64,000 bases of DNA from CAVRRZ01 sp963723745 (GTDB lineage: Bacteria > Actinomycetota > Actinomycetes > Mycobacteriales > Geodermatophilaceae), in assembly GCA_963723745.1 (NCBI GenBank), contig CAVRRZ010000005.1, forward strand, positions 1,364,001 to 1,428,000. Direction: 5' to 3'. Shown here piece after piece: positions 37,534 through 48,643 of the stretch; positions within the stretch are counted from its first letter, which is position 1; each line of letters begins with the position of its first letter. The notes below the pieces were generated by a model, which worked only from the letters and a program-made list of their open reading frames with translations, searched no databases and was not told the DNA's origin. Position numbers and translations under genes: made by a program.

Positions 37534-38298
37534 ATGTCGGGACTCCGACTGCTCGTCACCGGCGCCGCCATGGCCGGCGTTGCCGCCGTCCTGCGGTTGC
37601 TGGCACCGCTCCCGCTGGTCGCCGTCGAGACGCTGCGCAACGCCCAGCACGTGGCGACGTCGGTCGGCCCCGAGTCCGTGGTGCTCGCCGCGGCCGGGCT
37701 GGCCGCCTGGCTGGCCTGGGCGTGGGGTGCGCTGGGCCTGCTGCTCACCGCGGCCTCCGCTCTGCCGGGAGCAGCCGGTGCCGCGGCGCGCTGCACGGGC
37801 CGGATCGTGCTGCCGGCGAGCATCCGGTCGAGCGCTGCGGTCGCCCTCGGCATCGGCCTGGTGGTCGCCCCGACGGCGATCGCGCAGGCGACCCCGCCGT
37901 CCGGGGTGGCGTCCGCAGGCCCGGTCCCCGACTGGCCGGCCGACACCGGCCCGGCCGACACCGGCCCGGCCGACACCGGCCCGGCCGACACCGGCCCGGC
38001 CGACACCGGCCCGGCCGACGCGCCCGTCCCCGACTGGCCGCCGCAACCGCCGGATCCATCGGGGCACGGACCGCACGTGGTCGCGCCCGGCGACTACCTC
38101 TGGGCCATCGCCGACGCCCGCCTGCGACGGGCCGGCGATCCGTCCCCGACCGACGGCGCCGTCGCCACCGCGGTCGCCGCGTGGTGGCAGACCAACCGCG
38201 CGGTCATCGGGCCCGATCCCGACCTGATCCACCCCGGCCAGGTGCTGCAGGCGCCTGCCGTCCCGCCCGCACCCACGACCCCCGGAGAGCCTCGATGA
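37534..38298 (+). CDS. multi-pass membrane protein with periplasmic LysM-like domain
   Basis: 254 residues, intact. Three hydrophobic segments (LVTGAAMAGVAAVLRLLAPL; VVLAAAGLAAWLAWAWGALG; AVALGIGLVVAPTAIAQATP), then a Pro-rich spacer with five GPADT repeats, then HVVAPGDYLWAIADARLRRA and WWQTNRAVIGPDPDLIHPGQ followed by VLQAP. The last part is a LysM fold: the V-x-PGD-LW-IA start and N-R-x-I-G-x-NP-D-x-I-x-PGQ-x-L end are recognisable, though it is longer than usual. It probably binds peptidoglycan. ATG at 37534 has GAGGAGG four bases upstream. The ATGA overlap with the Rv3235-family gene shows an operon. I recall the same LysM plus Rv3235-family pair near secA in other actinobacteria; not checked. 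Confidence 0.8.
   Translation: MSGLRLLVTGAAMAGVAAVLRLLAPLPLVAVETLRNAQHVATSVGPESVVLAAAGLAAWLAWAWGALGLLLTAASALPGAAGAAARCTGRIVLPASIRSSAAVALGIGLVVAPTAIAQATPPSGVASAGPVPDWPADTGPADTGPADTGPADTGPADTGPADAPVPDWPPQPPDPSGHGPHVVAPGDYLWAIADARLRRAGDPSPTDGAVATAVAAWWQTNRAVIGPDPDLIHPGQVLQAPAVPPAPTTPGEPR
37936..38020. repeat. 15-bp tandem repeat, five units plus a partial, in frame in the LysM gene
   Basis: Five identical 15-base units (CCGGCCGACACCGGC) at 37936-38010 and a partial sixth encode PADTG repeats in the spacer between membrane and LysM domain. Perfect identity suggests recent expansion or frequent slippage; each step changes the spacer by five residues without a frame shift. Confidence 0.9.
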
Positions 38299-38843
38299 CC
38301 GCCAGCGTCCCCACCTCCCGGCCCGCCGAGCGCGCACCCGCCCAGCGGCCGCGCTTGGTCGTCGTCCGCACGCCCCAGCCGCCGTTGGCCGACGAGCCGG
38401 TGCGCCTCGTGCTGCCCGGCGTCCCGATCCCCCGGGTACCGCACCGCCCCGGTCCCCGGCCGACGCTGCAGGAGCCGCCGCGGCCCTACGACGAGTTCGG
38501 TCCGTCCCGGTCCGCGCGCGCCGACCTGCCACCGGCGGCGGTCGCCGGCCGCCAGCTGCTCCTGCTCGCCCTCGAGGTGCTCGACGGCCGCCGCCCGATC
38601 GGCCAGCTGCGACCGATGACCACGGCGCGGCTGTTCGAGTCGATCGCCGGCGGCCGTCGTCCGAAGTGGTGCGCCGGCGGCACGGCGCCGCTGTTCCTGG
38701 GGCCGGTGCACGTGTGCGAGCCGGTGGACGGCGTCGCCGAGGTCAGCGCCGTCGCCCGGCGCGACGGGCGGGCGCATGCGGTCGCCGCCCGGCTCGAGGG
38801 ACTGGACGGCGCCTGGCGCTGCACGGCCCTGCGCATTGGCTGA
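38295..38843 (+). CDS. Rv3235-family (DUF6459-like) protein
   Basis: 182 residues, intact. Disordered Pro/Arg-rich N-terminal half, then a compact domain: AGRQLLLLALEVLDGRRPIG, QLRPMTTARLFESIAGG, VHVCEPVDGVAEVSAVARRD, RAHAVAARLEGLDGAWRCTA. The family (Rv3235 in M. tuberculosis) is actinobacterial, lies near secA, and has no settled function; the fold recalls NTF2/SnoaL-like or SecA-associated domains only loosely. ATG at 38295-38297 overlaps the LysM stop (ATGA). A perfect 14-bp hairpin follows within 10 bases of the stop, ending the transcript. Confidence 0.8.
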   Translation: MTASVPTSRPAERAPAQRPRLVVVRTPQPPLADEPVRLVLPGVPIPRVPHRPGPRPTLQEPPRPYDEFGPSRSARADLPPAAVAGRQLLLLALEVLDGRRPIGQLRPMTTARLFESIAGGRRPKWCAGGTAPLFLGPVHVCEPVDGVAEVSAVARRDGRAHAVAARLEGLDGAWRCTALRIG

Positions 38844-38852
38844 CATACGAGC

Positions 38853-38885
38853 AGCGCCCCCGCCGATGTGCTCGGCGGGGGCGCT
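38853..38885. terminator. strong hairpin terminator after the LysM/Rv3235 operon
   Basis: AGCGCCCCCGCCGA (38853-38866) pairs perfectly with TCGGCGGGGGCGCT (38872-38885) around a five-base loop: a 14-bp stem. It lies between convergent genes and could serve both the Rv3235-family gene and the acidic lipoprotein gene. Confidence 0.9.
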
Positions 38886-38909
38886 GGAGGATGGGCGAGG
38901 AGGACGGGC

Positions 38910-39101
38910 TCAGCCGTCGCCGCCCTCCTCGTCGCCTTCCTCGACTTCCTGCTCGACGTCGTCGACGCCTTCCTCGACCTCCTGCTCCACGCCGTCGTCG
39001 ACGACGTCGTCGCCACAGGCGGCCATGGTCAGGGAGGCGGCGGCGATGACGAACGCGGCCGCCGTCGCGCGCAGCGGACGGGGGCGGGCGGACCTGGGCA
39101 T
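38910..39101 (-). CDS. very acidic 63-residue lipoprotein
   Basis: Signal peptide MPRSARPRPLRATAAAFVIA then AASLTMAACGDD. The lipobox TMAAC predicts Cys29 lipidation. The mature part of about 35 residues is nearly all Asp, Glu, Val and Gly, with an internal repeat DGVEQEVEEGVDDVEQEVEE. ATG at 39099-39101 has GAGGAG five bases upstream. No known family. Divergent from the ABC-exporter operon across 174 bases. A cation-binding or charge-shielding surface peptide is possible; this is inference. Confidence 0.75.
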   Translation of the reverse strand: MPRSARPRPLRATAAAFVIAAASLTMAACGDDVVDDGVEQEVEEGVDDVEQEVEEGDEEGGDG

Positions 39102-39275
39102 GGAATCTCCTCGGGTCGGTGACAGGGCGTACCGCTCGGGGTGTGCCCTGCGACGAGGTGCCCGCAAACCGCTTCCGCGGGGCTCGGGGCCTGGGGCGGG
39201 GCGCCGACACCCGTCCGTCTCGCTCGTTCTCCCGCTACGTTCCTGTCACCGCGACCCGGGCCCGAGGGGGAGCAC

Positions 39276-40232
39276 GTGAGCGAGCCAGCAGCGCCGCCCT
39301 CGAGCAGTTCGCTGATCGCCACCCAGGGCCTGACCAAGCGGTTCGGATCGGTCACCGCCGTCGACGGGCTCAGCGTCGACGTCCTGCCGGGCGTCGTGGG
39401 CCTCGTCGGCGCGAACGGCGCCGGCAAGTCGACGTTGCTGAAGATGTTCCTCGGCCTGCTGATCCCCACGTCGGGCCGGGCGGACGTCCTCGGTCTCGAC
39501 GTCGCCACCGACGGTGAGCGCATCCGCGAGCGCGTCGGCTACATGCCCGAGCACGACTGCCTCCCTCCCGACATGTCCGCGACCGAGTTCGTCGTGCAGA
39601 TGGCGCGGCTGTCCGGCCTGCCGCGGACGGCCCCACGCGAACGGACCGCGGACACCCTGCGGCACGTGGGCCTCTACGAGGAGCGCTACCGCCCGATGGG
39701 CGGCTACTCCACGGGCATGCGCCAGCGCGTGAAGCTCGCGCAGGCGCTGGCCCACGACCCCCAGCTGGTGCTGCTCGACGAGCCCACCAACGGCCTGGAC
39801 CCAGCCGGTCGCGACGACATGCTCGAGCTCATCCGGCGGATCGGCACGGAGTTCGGCATCTCGGTTCTGGTCACCTCGCACCTGCTCGGCGAGCTGGAAC
39901 GCGTCTGCGACTCCGTCGTCGTCATCGACGGCGGCCGCCTGCTGCGCAGCTCCTCCACGGCGGACATGACCGCCGCGAGTTCGGTCCTCGTCGTCGAGGT
40001 CGACGACGCCGAGGACCACCTCGCCGAGCGGCTGCGGGCGGCCGGACTGGCCGTGGACCAGGTCGGCCGGCTGCTCGAGGTGGGCCTGCAGGACGACGGC
40101 ACCTACGACCTCGTGCGCGACGGTGCCGCCGAGCTCGGCGTCGGCCTGGTGCGGATGGAGCGGCGCCGGCACCGCATGGCCGAGCTGTTCGCGGCGCGGA
40201 CCAGCGAGGGAGGCGAACACCGTGTCGGTTGA
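39276..40232 (+). CDS. ABC-2 exporter ATP-binding protein, pair 1
   Basis: 318 residues, intact ATPase: LTKRFGSVTAVDGLSVDV, LVGANGAGKSTLLKMFLGLL (Walker A), YMPEHDCLPPDMSATEF (Q-loop region), GGYSTGMRQRVKLAQALAHD (signature), LVLLDEPTNGLDPAGRDDML (Walker B), VLVTSHLLGELERVCD (switch His). A C-terminal DUF4162-like tail follows. GTG at 39276-39278 after GGGGGAG. The stop overlaps the permease start by 11 bases. First gene of a four-gene operon in which two ATPase-permease pairs alternate. Substrate unknown. Confidence 0.9.
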   Translation: MSEPAAPPSSSSLIATQGLTKRFGSVTAVDGLSVDVLPGVVGLVGANGAGKSTLLKMFLGLLIPTSGRADVLGLDVATDGERIRERVGYMPEHDCLPPDMSATEFVVQMARLSGLPRTAPRERTADTLRHVGLYEERYRPMGGYSTGMRQRVKLAQALAHDPQLVLLDEPTNGLDPAGRDDMLELIRRIGTEFGISVLVTSHLLGELERVCDSVVVIDGGRLLRSSSTADMTAASSVLVVEVDDAEDHLAERLRAAGLAVDQVGRLLEVGLQDDGTYDLVRDGAAELGVGLVRMERRRHRMAELFAARTSEGGEHRVG

Positions 40233-41133
40233 GGGGACCGGCTCGATCGGCGGCGGCCGGGAGCACGGCGTCATCCACGACATCGGGTACCGGCACTACG
40301 ACGGGCCACGCCTGGGCCGGGCCTACGTCCGGCGCTCCCTGTTCGCCGAGAGCCTCAAGGGCTCCTACGGGTTCGGCCGGGCGGCGCGCACGAAGGTCAT
40401 GCCCATGCTGTGGCTCGCGGCGATGTGCGTGCCCACGCTGATCGTCGTCGTCGTCGCCTCGGTGACCGGCGCCGATCAGCTGCCCGTCGGCTACACCGAG
40501 TATTTGACCCAGCTGCAGATCGTCATCGCCGTCTACGTCGCCGCCCAGGCACCGGCGAGCGTGTCCCGCGACCTGCGATTCGGCATCGTGCCGCTGTACT
40601 TCTCCCGCCCGATGCGGCGCGCCGACTACGTGCGCGCCAAGTACGCCGCGTCCGCCACCGCGGTGTTCGCGCTCCTGGCCGCGCCGCTGACCATCCTGTT
40701 CGTCGGCGCACTCCTGACCGAGATGCCCCTGGGCGAACACCTGCCCGACTACCTCCGCTCGCTGGCCGGTGCCGCACTGATGGCCGTGGTGCTCGCCGGG
40801 ATCGGACTGGTGATCGCCGCGTTCACCCCCCGCCGCGGGCTCGGCATCGCAGCGATCGTCTCGGTGCTGCTCGTGCTCGCCGGCGTCCAGACCGCCTCGC
40901 AGGCCATCGCGATCGAGGAGGGGGCGGACACCGTCGCCGGCTACCTCGGTCTCCTGTCGCCGTTCTCCCTGGTCGACGGCGTCTCGACGGAGCTGTTCGG
41001 TACCGACAGTGCGCTGTGGGCCGGCCCTCCGGGCCCGGTCGGGACGGCGGTCTTCGTCGCGGTCACGGTGCTCCTCATCGCCGGCAGCTACGGCCTCCTC
41101 CTCCGGCGCTACCGGCGGGTGACCGGCTCATGA
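40222..41133 (+). CDS. ABC-2 exporter permease, pair 1
   Basis: 303 residues, intact, about six transmembrane segments (MLWLAAMCVPTLIVVVVASV; VIAVYVAAQAPASVSRDLRF; AVFALLAAPLTILFVGALLT; AALMAVVLAGIGLVIAAFTP; IAAIVSVLLVLAGVQTASQA; VGTAVFVAVTVLLIAGSYGL). The N-terminal GYRHYDGPRLGRAYVRRSLF is typical of this ABC-2-like permease family. GTG at 40222 with GGGAGG eight bases upstream, inside the end of the ATPase gene. The stop shares an ATGA overlap with the second ATPase gene, so all four are translated together. Confidence 0.88.
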   Translation: MSVEGTGSIGGGREHGVIHDIGYRHYDGPRLGRAYVRRSLFAESLKGSYGFGRAARTKVMPMLWLAAMCVPTLIVVVVASVTGADQLPVGYTEYLTQLQIVIAVYVAAQAPASVSRDLRFGIVPLYFSRPMRRADYVRAKYAASATAVFALLAAPLTILFVGALLTEMPLGEHLPDYLRSLAGAALMAVVLAGIGLVIAAFTPRRGLGIAAIVSVLLVLAGVQTASQAIAIEEGADTVAGYLGLLSPFSLVDGVSTELFGTDSALWAGPPGPVGTAVFVAVTVLLIAGSYGLLLRRYRRVTGS

Positions 41134-42074
41134 GCTCGCTCGAGATCAGCCAGGTGTCCCGCTGGTTCGCCAACGTCGTGGCGGTCAACGACGTGACGAT
41201 GACCATCGGTCCGGGGGTCACCGGTCTGCTCGGTCCCAACGGCGCAGGCAAGTCCACCCTGATCCACATGATGGGCGGCCTGCTGGCTCCCTCGACCGGC
41301 TCGGTGACCCTCGACGGCGAGGTCATCTGGCGCAACGAGCAGATCTACCGCCGGATCGGACTGGTCCCCGAACGGGAGGCGATGTACGACGCCGTGACCG
41401 GCTGGGAGTTCGTGCTCGCCAACGCCCGGCTGCACCGGCTGCCCGATCCGGAGGCCGCAGCCCGTCGGGCGGTGGAGACCGTCGAGATGACCGGCGCGCA
41501 GGACCGCGGGATCGCCACGTACTCCAAGGGCATGAAGCAGCGCATCAAGATGGCGACGGCGCTGGTGCACGACCCGCCGGTGCTCCTGCTCGACGAGCCG
41601 TTCAACGGCATGGATCCACGCCAGCGGCTGCAGTTGATGGAACTGCTCCGAGAGATGGGCCGGCAGGGGCGAACCGTCCTGTTCAGCTCGCACATCCTCG
41701 AGGAGGTCGAGCAGATCGCCACGAACATCCAGGTGATGGTGGCCGGGCGGCACGCGGCGTCCGGGGACTTCCGCGAGATCCGGCGGCTGATGACCGAACG
41801 GCCGCACCAGTACACGATCCGGTCCGACGACGACCGGGCACTGGCGGCGGCGATCATGGCGGAGGGGAGCGTGTCCGGGGTGTGCTTGACGTCGGCGGAG
41901 CGCGGCGTCGGCACGCACGACGGGTCCGGCGCGCTGCACGTGCAGGCCACCGACTTCGCGGCGTTCGCCCGGGCGCTGCCACCGCTGGCGCGGCGGCACG
42001 GCATCCGGCTCTTCCAGGTCAGCCCCGCGGACGAGTCGCTGGAGAGCGTGTTCAGCTACCTGGTGTCGCGGTGA
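41130..42074 (+). CDS. ABC-2 exporter ATP-binding protein, pair 2
   Basis: 314 residues, intact: VSRWFANVVAVNDVTMTIGP, LLGPNGAGKSTLIHMMGGLL (Walker A), YSKGMKQRIKMATALVHDPP (signature, Lys for Gly), LLLDEPFNGMDPRQRLQLME (Walker B), VLFSSHILEEVEQIA (His). The tail resembles that of the first ATPase, so the two genes may stem from an old duplication. Starts at ATG 41130-41132 overlapping the previous stop; GTGA overlap with the next gene. Confidence 0.9.
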   Translation: MSSLEISQVSRWFANVVAVNDVTMTIGPGVTGLLGPNGAGKSTLIHMMGGLLAPSTGSVTLDGEVIWRNEQIYRRIGLVPEREAMYDAVTGWEFVLANARLHRLPDPEAAARRAVETVEMTGAQDRGIATYSKGMKQRIKMATALVHDPPVLLLDEPFNGMDPRQRLQLMELLREMGRQGRTVLFSSHILEEVEQIATNIQVMVAGRHAASGDFREIRRLMTERPHQYTIRSDDDRALAAAIMAEGSVSGVCLTSAERGVGTHDGSGALHVQATDFAAFARALPPLARRHGIRLFQVSPADESLESVFSYLVSR

Positions 42075-42817
42075 CCGGGGCCGGCAGCAGTAGCGCGGTC
42101 ATCGCCCGGCTGACCGCCCGCAGCCTGCTCGGCCGCCGGCGGGCGCTGCTGCTGCTCCTCCTGCCCGTGGTCCTGCTGGCGCTGTCGACCCTCGCGCGAG
42201 CGCTGGCCGGCCCGGACGAGCAGCTGGTCGTCACCCTGCTCGGGGGTTTCGCGCTCGGCACCCTGGTGCCGCTGCTGGGACTGATCGCCGGCACGGGCGC
42301 GATCGGACCGGAGATCGACGACGGCTCGATCGTCTACCTGCTGACCAAGCCGCTGAACCGGCACGCGATCGTGGTCACCAAGCTGGCGATCGCGGTCGCC
42401 GTGGTCACCGTGCTGGGTGCCGTGCCCACGTTCGTCGCGGGACTGGTGCTGACCGGCACCGCGGAGAGCCTCGCCGTCGGCTACGCCGTCGGGGCTGCCG
42501 TCGCCGGCGTCGCCTACTGCGCCCTGTTCCTGCTGCTGGCGGTGGTCACCCGCAACGCCGTCGTGATCGGTCTGCTCTACGCGCTGGTCTGGGAGTCGCT
42601 GATCGGGCAGTTCGTCCCCGGAGCGCAGGCGCTGAGCGTCCAGCAGTGGGCCTTGTCGATCACCGAGCGGATCGTCGGAGCGCCCGCCGAGCAGCTCGGC
42701 GCGACATCGGCCGTCGGCCTCGGCACGGCGGTACCGCTGCTGCTGATCGTCACCGTGGGCGCCACCTGGTACGCCGGACGACGGCTGCGCACCATCCGGC
42801 TGACCAGCGAGGTGTAG
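42071..42817 (+). CDS. ABC-2 exporter permease, pair 2
   Basis: 248 residues, intact, six hydrophobic segments (LLLLLLPVVLLALSTLARAL; LLGGFALGTLVPLLGLIAGT; LAIAVAVVTVLGAVPTFVAG; GYAVGAAVAGVAYCALFLLL; VIGLLYALVWESLIGQFVPG; TAVPLLLIVTVGATWYAG). The conserved ABC-2 segment IGPEIDDGSIVYLLTKPLNR is present. GTG at 42071-42073 overlaps the ATPase stop. Last gene of the operon; its partner ATPase is upstream. It may function as a heterodimer with the first permease or as a separate exporter. Confidence 0.88.
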   Translation: MTGAGSSSAVIARLTARSLLGRRRALLLLLLPVVLLALSTLARALAGPDEQLVVTLLGGFALGTLVPLLGLIAGTGAIGPEIDDGSIVYLLTKPLNRHAIVVTKLAIAVAVVTVLGAVPTFVAGLVLTGTAESLAVGYAVGAAVAGVAYCALFLLLAVVTRNAVVIGLLYALVWESLIGQFVPGAQALSVQQWALSITERIVGAPAEQLGATSAVGLGTAVPLLLIVTVGATWYAGRRLRTIRLTSEV

Positions 42818-42996
42818 CCCCTCCGGGGCGTCGTCGCCGACACAGCGAGGGATTGCAGACCACACCCGACCAGTCGGTCCTGACGCTGCCCTCCCGAGGA
42901 CCTGGTGGTCCGGGCCCACGTCGGCGAGGCGGACCACGAACCCCGGCGGTCCCAGCTCGCCGTCGCGATCTACGCGCTGCCCCAGTCGGACGTCGT
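42818..42996. other. 179-bp gap without a supportable gene
   Basis: Nothing complete here. On the plus strand near 42900-43000 one frame reads DLVVRAHVGEADHEPRRSQL then AVAIYALPQSDVVH, protein-like but without a start, which may be a remnant. No clear hairpin terminator was found after the ABC operon. Confidence 0.35.
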
Positions 42997-43848
42997 TCAC
43001 GGCGCCCCGGCCACCTCGGCCTTCGGGCGGGTGGCGTGGCTGACCGCCCAGTCCAGCACGTAGTCGGCGATCTCCTGCCAGCCCTCCTGGGACGGCAGCA
43101 GGTGCGCTTTGCCCGGGAACTCCTTGACCTCGGTGACGGTGTCCGACGTGTAGTGCTTGGCGTTGGACTGCTGGATCGACGGCGGCATCAGCTTGTCCTC
43201 ACCACCCGAGACGAACAGCAAAGGCGCCCGGTCGTCGTTGCGGTAGTTCACCGCCGCGTCCTGCGGGCCAGGCATCAGGTTCGCCAGCACCGAGCTCCAC
43301 AGGACCCGTCCGGACGCCGGGATGGCGTAGCGCGCGTAGAGGGCCCGCGACTCCTCCTCGCTGAAGGTGTTGGTGAACGCGTAGTGCCACTGCTCATGGG
43401 TGAACCCGACCGCCCGGTGCCGGTTGGCCGGATTCCTGAAGGCCGGGAACGTGGACCGCAGTTGCGACAGCGGCAGCACCCGCACGCCCTCCGTGGGCGC
43501 GGAGTTGATCGCCACGCCGACGGCCCCGTCGCCGCGGTCGAGCAGCAGCTGGACGATCGCGCCACCGGCGGAGTGGCCCATCAGGATCGGCGGCCGGTCG
43601 AGCGTTTCGATGATCGACGCCATGTGGTCGACGATCTTCGGCAGGGTGATCTCGGCGATCGGCGCTGGGTCGGCGTTGAGCGCCTCGACCTCGACCTCGA
43701 AGCCCGGGTACGCCGGGGTCAGCACACGGTAGCCGCGCGCCTCGTAGTGCGTCTTCCAGTGCTCCCAGCTGCGCGGAGTCACCCAGAAGCCGTGGATGAG
43801 CACGATGGTGTCCGGGCCGGTGCGGCCGGGCACGGGGGCGTCGGTCAT
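42997..43848 (-). CDS. alpha/beta hydrolase (AB hydrolase-6 type)
   Basis: 283 residues, intact. TIVLIHGFWVTPRSWEHWKT (oxyanion), VLTPAYPGFEVEVEAL, PPILMGHSAGGAIVQLLLDR (nucleophile Ser in GHSAGG), LLFVSGGEDKLMPPSIQQ (acid), FPGKAHLLPSQEGWQEI (His). About average for single-domain esterases. AAAGGA eight bases before the ATG at 43846-43848. Divergent from an AraC-type activator across 252 bases, so it is probably its target, for example for degrading an ester or lactone; substrate unknown. Confidence 0.85.
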   Translation of the reverse strand: MTDAPVPGRTGPDTIVLIHGFWVTPRSWEHWKTHYEARGYRVLTPAYPGFEVEVEALNADPAPIAEITLPKIVDHMASIIETLDRPPILMGHSAGGAIVQLLLDRGDGAVGVAINSAPTEGVRVLPLSQLRSTFPAFRNPANRHRAVGFTHEQWHYAFTNTFSEEESRALYARYAIPASGRVLWSSVLANLMPGPQDAAVNYRNDDRAPLLFVSGGEDKLMPPSIQQSNAKHYTSDTVTEVKEFPGKAHLLPSQEGWQEIADYVLDWAVSHATRPKAEVAGAP

Positions 43849-44100
43849 CGGAGCGGTCCTTTCCGTCGGAGGCGTGTGTAGCGGGTGCTCGCAGACTGGC
43901 AGCGGACGGACGGGAGGCATCGGCCCTCGCTGCACGGCCGGCGACCCTCGGTGCACGCCCTCGCGTGCTCGGCCGTTCCGCGTGCGGCGACGCTCTGCCA
44001 GACTCGACCCGCCCGCGGGGAGGCAGCACGCTGCGGACCGTCGAGCAGGACTCCGGCGGCCGCCGCGGCTCGGTTCCCGCCCGGCTCATCGAGGACCGCG

Positions 44101-45056
44101 ATGCTCCTGGTCGACACGCACGACATGACCCCCGAGCAGCGGGTCGAAGCGTTCGGCGCGGCGATGGGGCAGGCCTCGGTGCCGTGCCGGATCGAGCACC
44201 TGGTGCCGGCGCCGGACATCTCCGCCCGGATGAACCTCTGGCAGCTCGGGACGGCGAACCTGTTCACCGCGGACTCGAGCGGGTTCCGGCTGGTGCGCAC
44301 CCCGAGACACGTACGGATGGAGAGCCCGCCGATGGTGGCGCTCGCCGTGCAGGCCCGCGGCCAGGGCCGGTACAGCCATTCGGCCACGACCAGCTCGTCG
44401 GCGGTCGCGAGCTCATGCTCAGCGACCTGACCGCGCCGTACTCGTTCAGCTGGGCCGGGACCGGCGCGTCCCGCGCCTTCCAGATCCCCTACGACCAGCT
44501 CGGCCTGAGCGTCGATGTCGTCCGCGCCGCCGCTCCCCGCCTGCGCAGCAGCCCGCTGCACGACCTCGTGCACGCCCACCTGCGCCGGCTGCACCGATCG
44601 GTCGACTCGATCGCCGACGACGTCGCCGCGTTCTCGGTGGGGACGGCGACCATCGAGCTGGTGCGGGCGCTGATCGCGTCCGCGGCGACCGACGACGGGG
44701 TGCGGCGTGACGTGCTCGGCGAGACGCTGCTCAGCCGTGTGCTCGCGGACGCCCGGCTGCGCGTCGCGGACCCCGGTCTGACGCCCGAGGCGCTCGCCCG
44801 GGCACACCACGTGTCGGTGCGCCGGCTCTACTCCGCCTGCGCGGAGGCCGGGATCAGCCTCGAGCAGTGGATCATCGACCAGCGGCTGGAGGCCGCGCGG
44901 GCCCAGCTGATCTCCCCCGGCGCGCAGCACCGGTCGATCGCGGCCGTGTCCCGCGCCTGCGGTTTCCAGGACGCCAGCCATTTCGCCCGGCGCTTCCGCG
45001 ACGCCTACGGCCTGACGCCGAGCGAGTGGCGCCAGCGCTCCGGCCGGGTGGCGTGA
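44101..45056 (+). CDS. AraC-family transcriptional regulator (one base missing)
   Basis: About 318 residues. The N-terminal AraC-binding-like domain (HDMTPEQRVEAFGAAMGQAS; LWQLGTANLFTADSSGFRLV) is followed by a C-terminal double HTH: EALARAHHVSVRRLYSACAE, GISLEQWIIDQRLEAARAQL, IAAVSRACGFQDASHFARRF, YGLTPSEWRQRSGR, the HTH_18 signature. Closest in style to the AraC_binding_2/NitR-like regulators. One base is missing near 44387 (AGCCATTCGGCC for AGCCAGTTCGGCC), the only frame break to the right of 37 kb. ATG at 44101 with GAGGA five bases upstream. Probable activator of the divergent hydrolase. Confidence 0.85.
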
Positions 45057-45125
45057 GGCGTCGCCGTCGACACCGCGCCGGGCGGCCACGTCGTCCCCGG
45101 TCCCCGCCGAGGGCTGGAAGCCCAG

Positions 45126-48113
<2,988 letters not shown>

Positions 48114-48174
48114 GGCCCCAGCGTAGGCGGCCCTCGCCCCGAGGTCGTGACTCGACGCCGCCTAGCCTTGCGCC

Positions 48175-48564
48175 GTGGCGCACGACCTCGACAACCTGGG
48201 TCCCGGCCTGCTCACCTTTCTCACCGAACGCCATCTGGCCACCCTCACCACGCTGCGCGCCGACGGCAGTCCACACGTGGTCCCGGTCGGTGTCACCTAT
48301 GACCCGGACACCCGGACGGCGCGGGTGATCACGTCGGGCGGCTCGGCCAAGGCCCGTCACGTGCGGGCCGGCGGGCGGGTCGCCGTGTGCCAGGTCGACG
48401 GACGCCGGTGGGTCACCCTCGAGGGCACCGCTGTCGTGCGGGACGACCCGGCGTCCGTGGCCGACGCCGAGCGGCGCTACGCGCAGCGCTACCGGCAGCC
48501 CCGCGAGAACCCGGCGCGGGTTGTCCTCGAGATCTCGGTCGACCGGATGCTCGGGTCCGCCTGA
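48175..48564 (+). CDS. F420-/FMN-dependent PPOX-class protein
   Basis: 129 residues, intact. Split-barrel flavin/F420-binding family: GLLTFLTERHLATLTTLRAD, GSPHVVPVGVTYDPDTRTAR, VITSGGSAKARHVRAGGRVA, VCQVDGRRWVTLEGTAVV. The TLTTLRADGSPHVVPVG core is typical of the TIGR03618-type F420-dependent enzymes of actinobacteria. Substrate unknown. GTG at 48175-48177. Divergent from secA (61-base gap), convergent with hpf, from which a 12-bp-stem hairpin separates it. Confidence 0.82.
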   Translation: MAHDLDNLGPGLLTFLTERHLATLTTLRADGSPHVVPVGVTYDPDTRTARVITSGGSAKARHVRAGGRVAVCQVDGRRWVTLEGTAVVRDDPASVADAERRYAQRYRQPRENPARVVLEISVDRMLGSA

Positions 48565-48600
48565 CGCCGACGCGATGCTGCTCGGGAAGGTGGCCGGAGA

Positions 48601-48631
48601 CGCTCGGTGACGGGTCTGGCGTCACCGAGCG
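48601..48631. terminator. bidirectional hairpin terminator
   Basis: CGCTCGGTGACG (48601-48612) pairs perfectly with CGTCACCGAGCG (48620-48631) around seven bases, between the convergent PPOX and hpf genes. Confidence 0.9.
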
Positions 48632-48643
48632 CCTCCGCACGGA

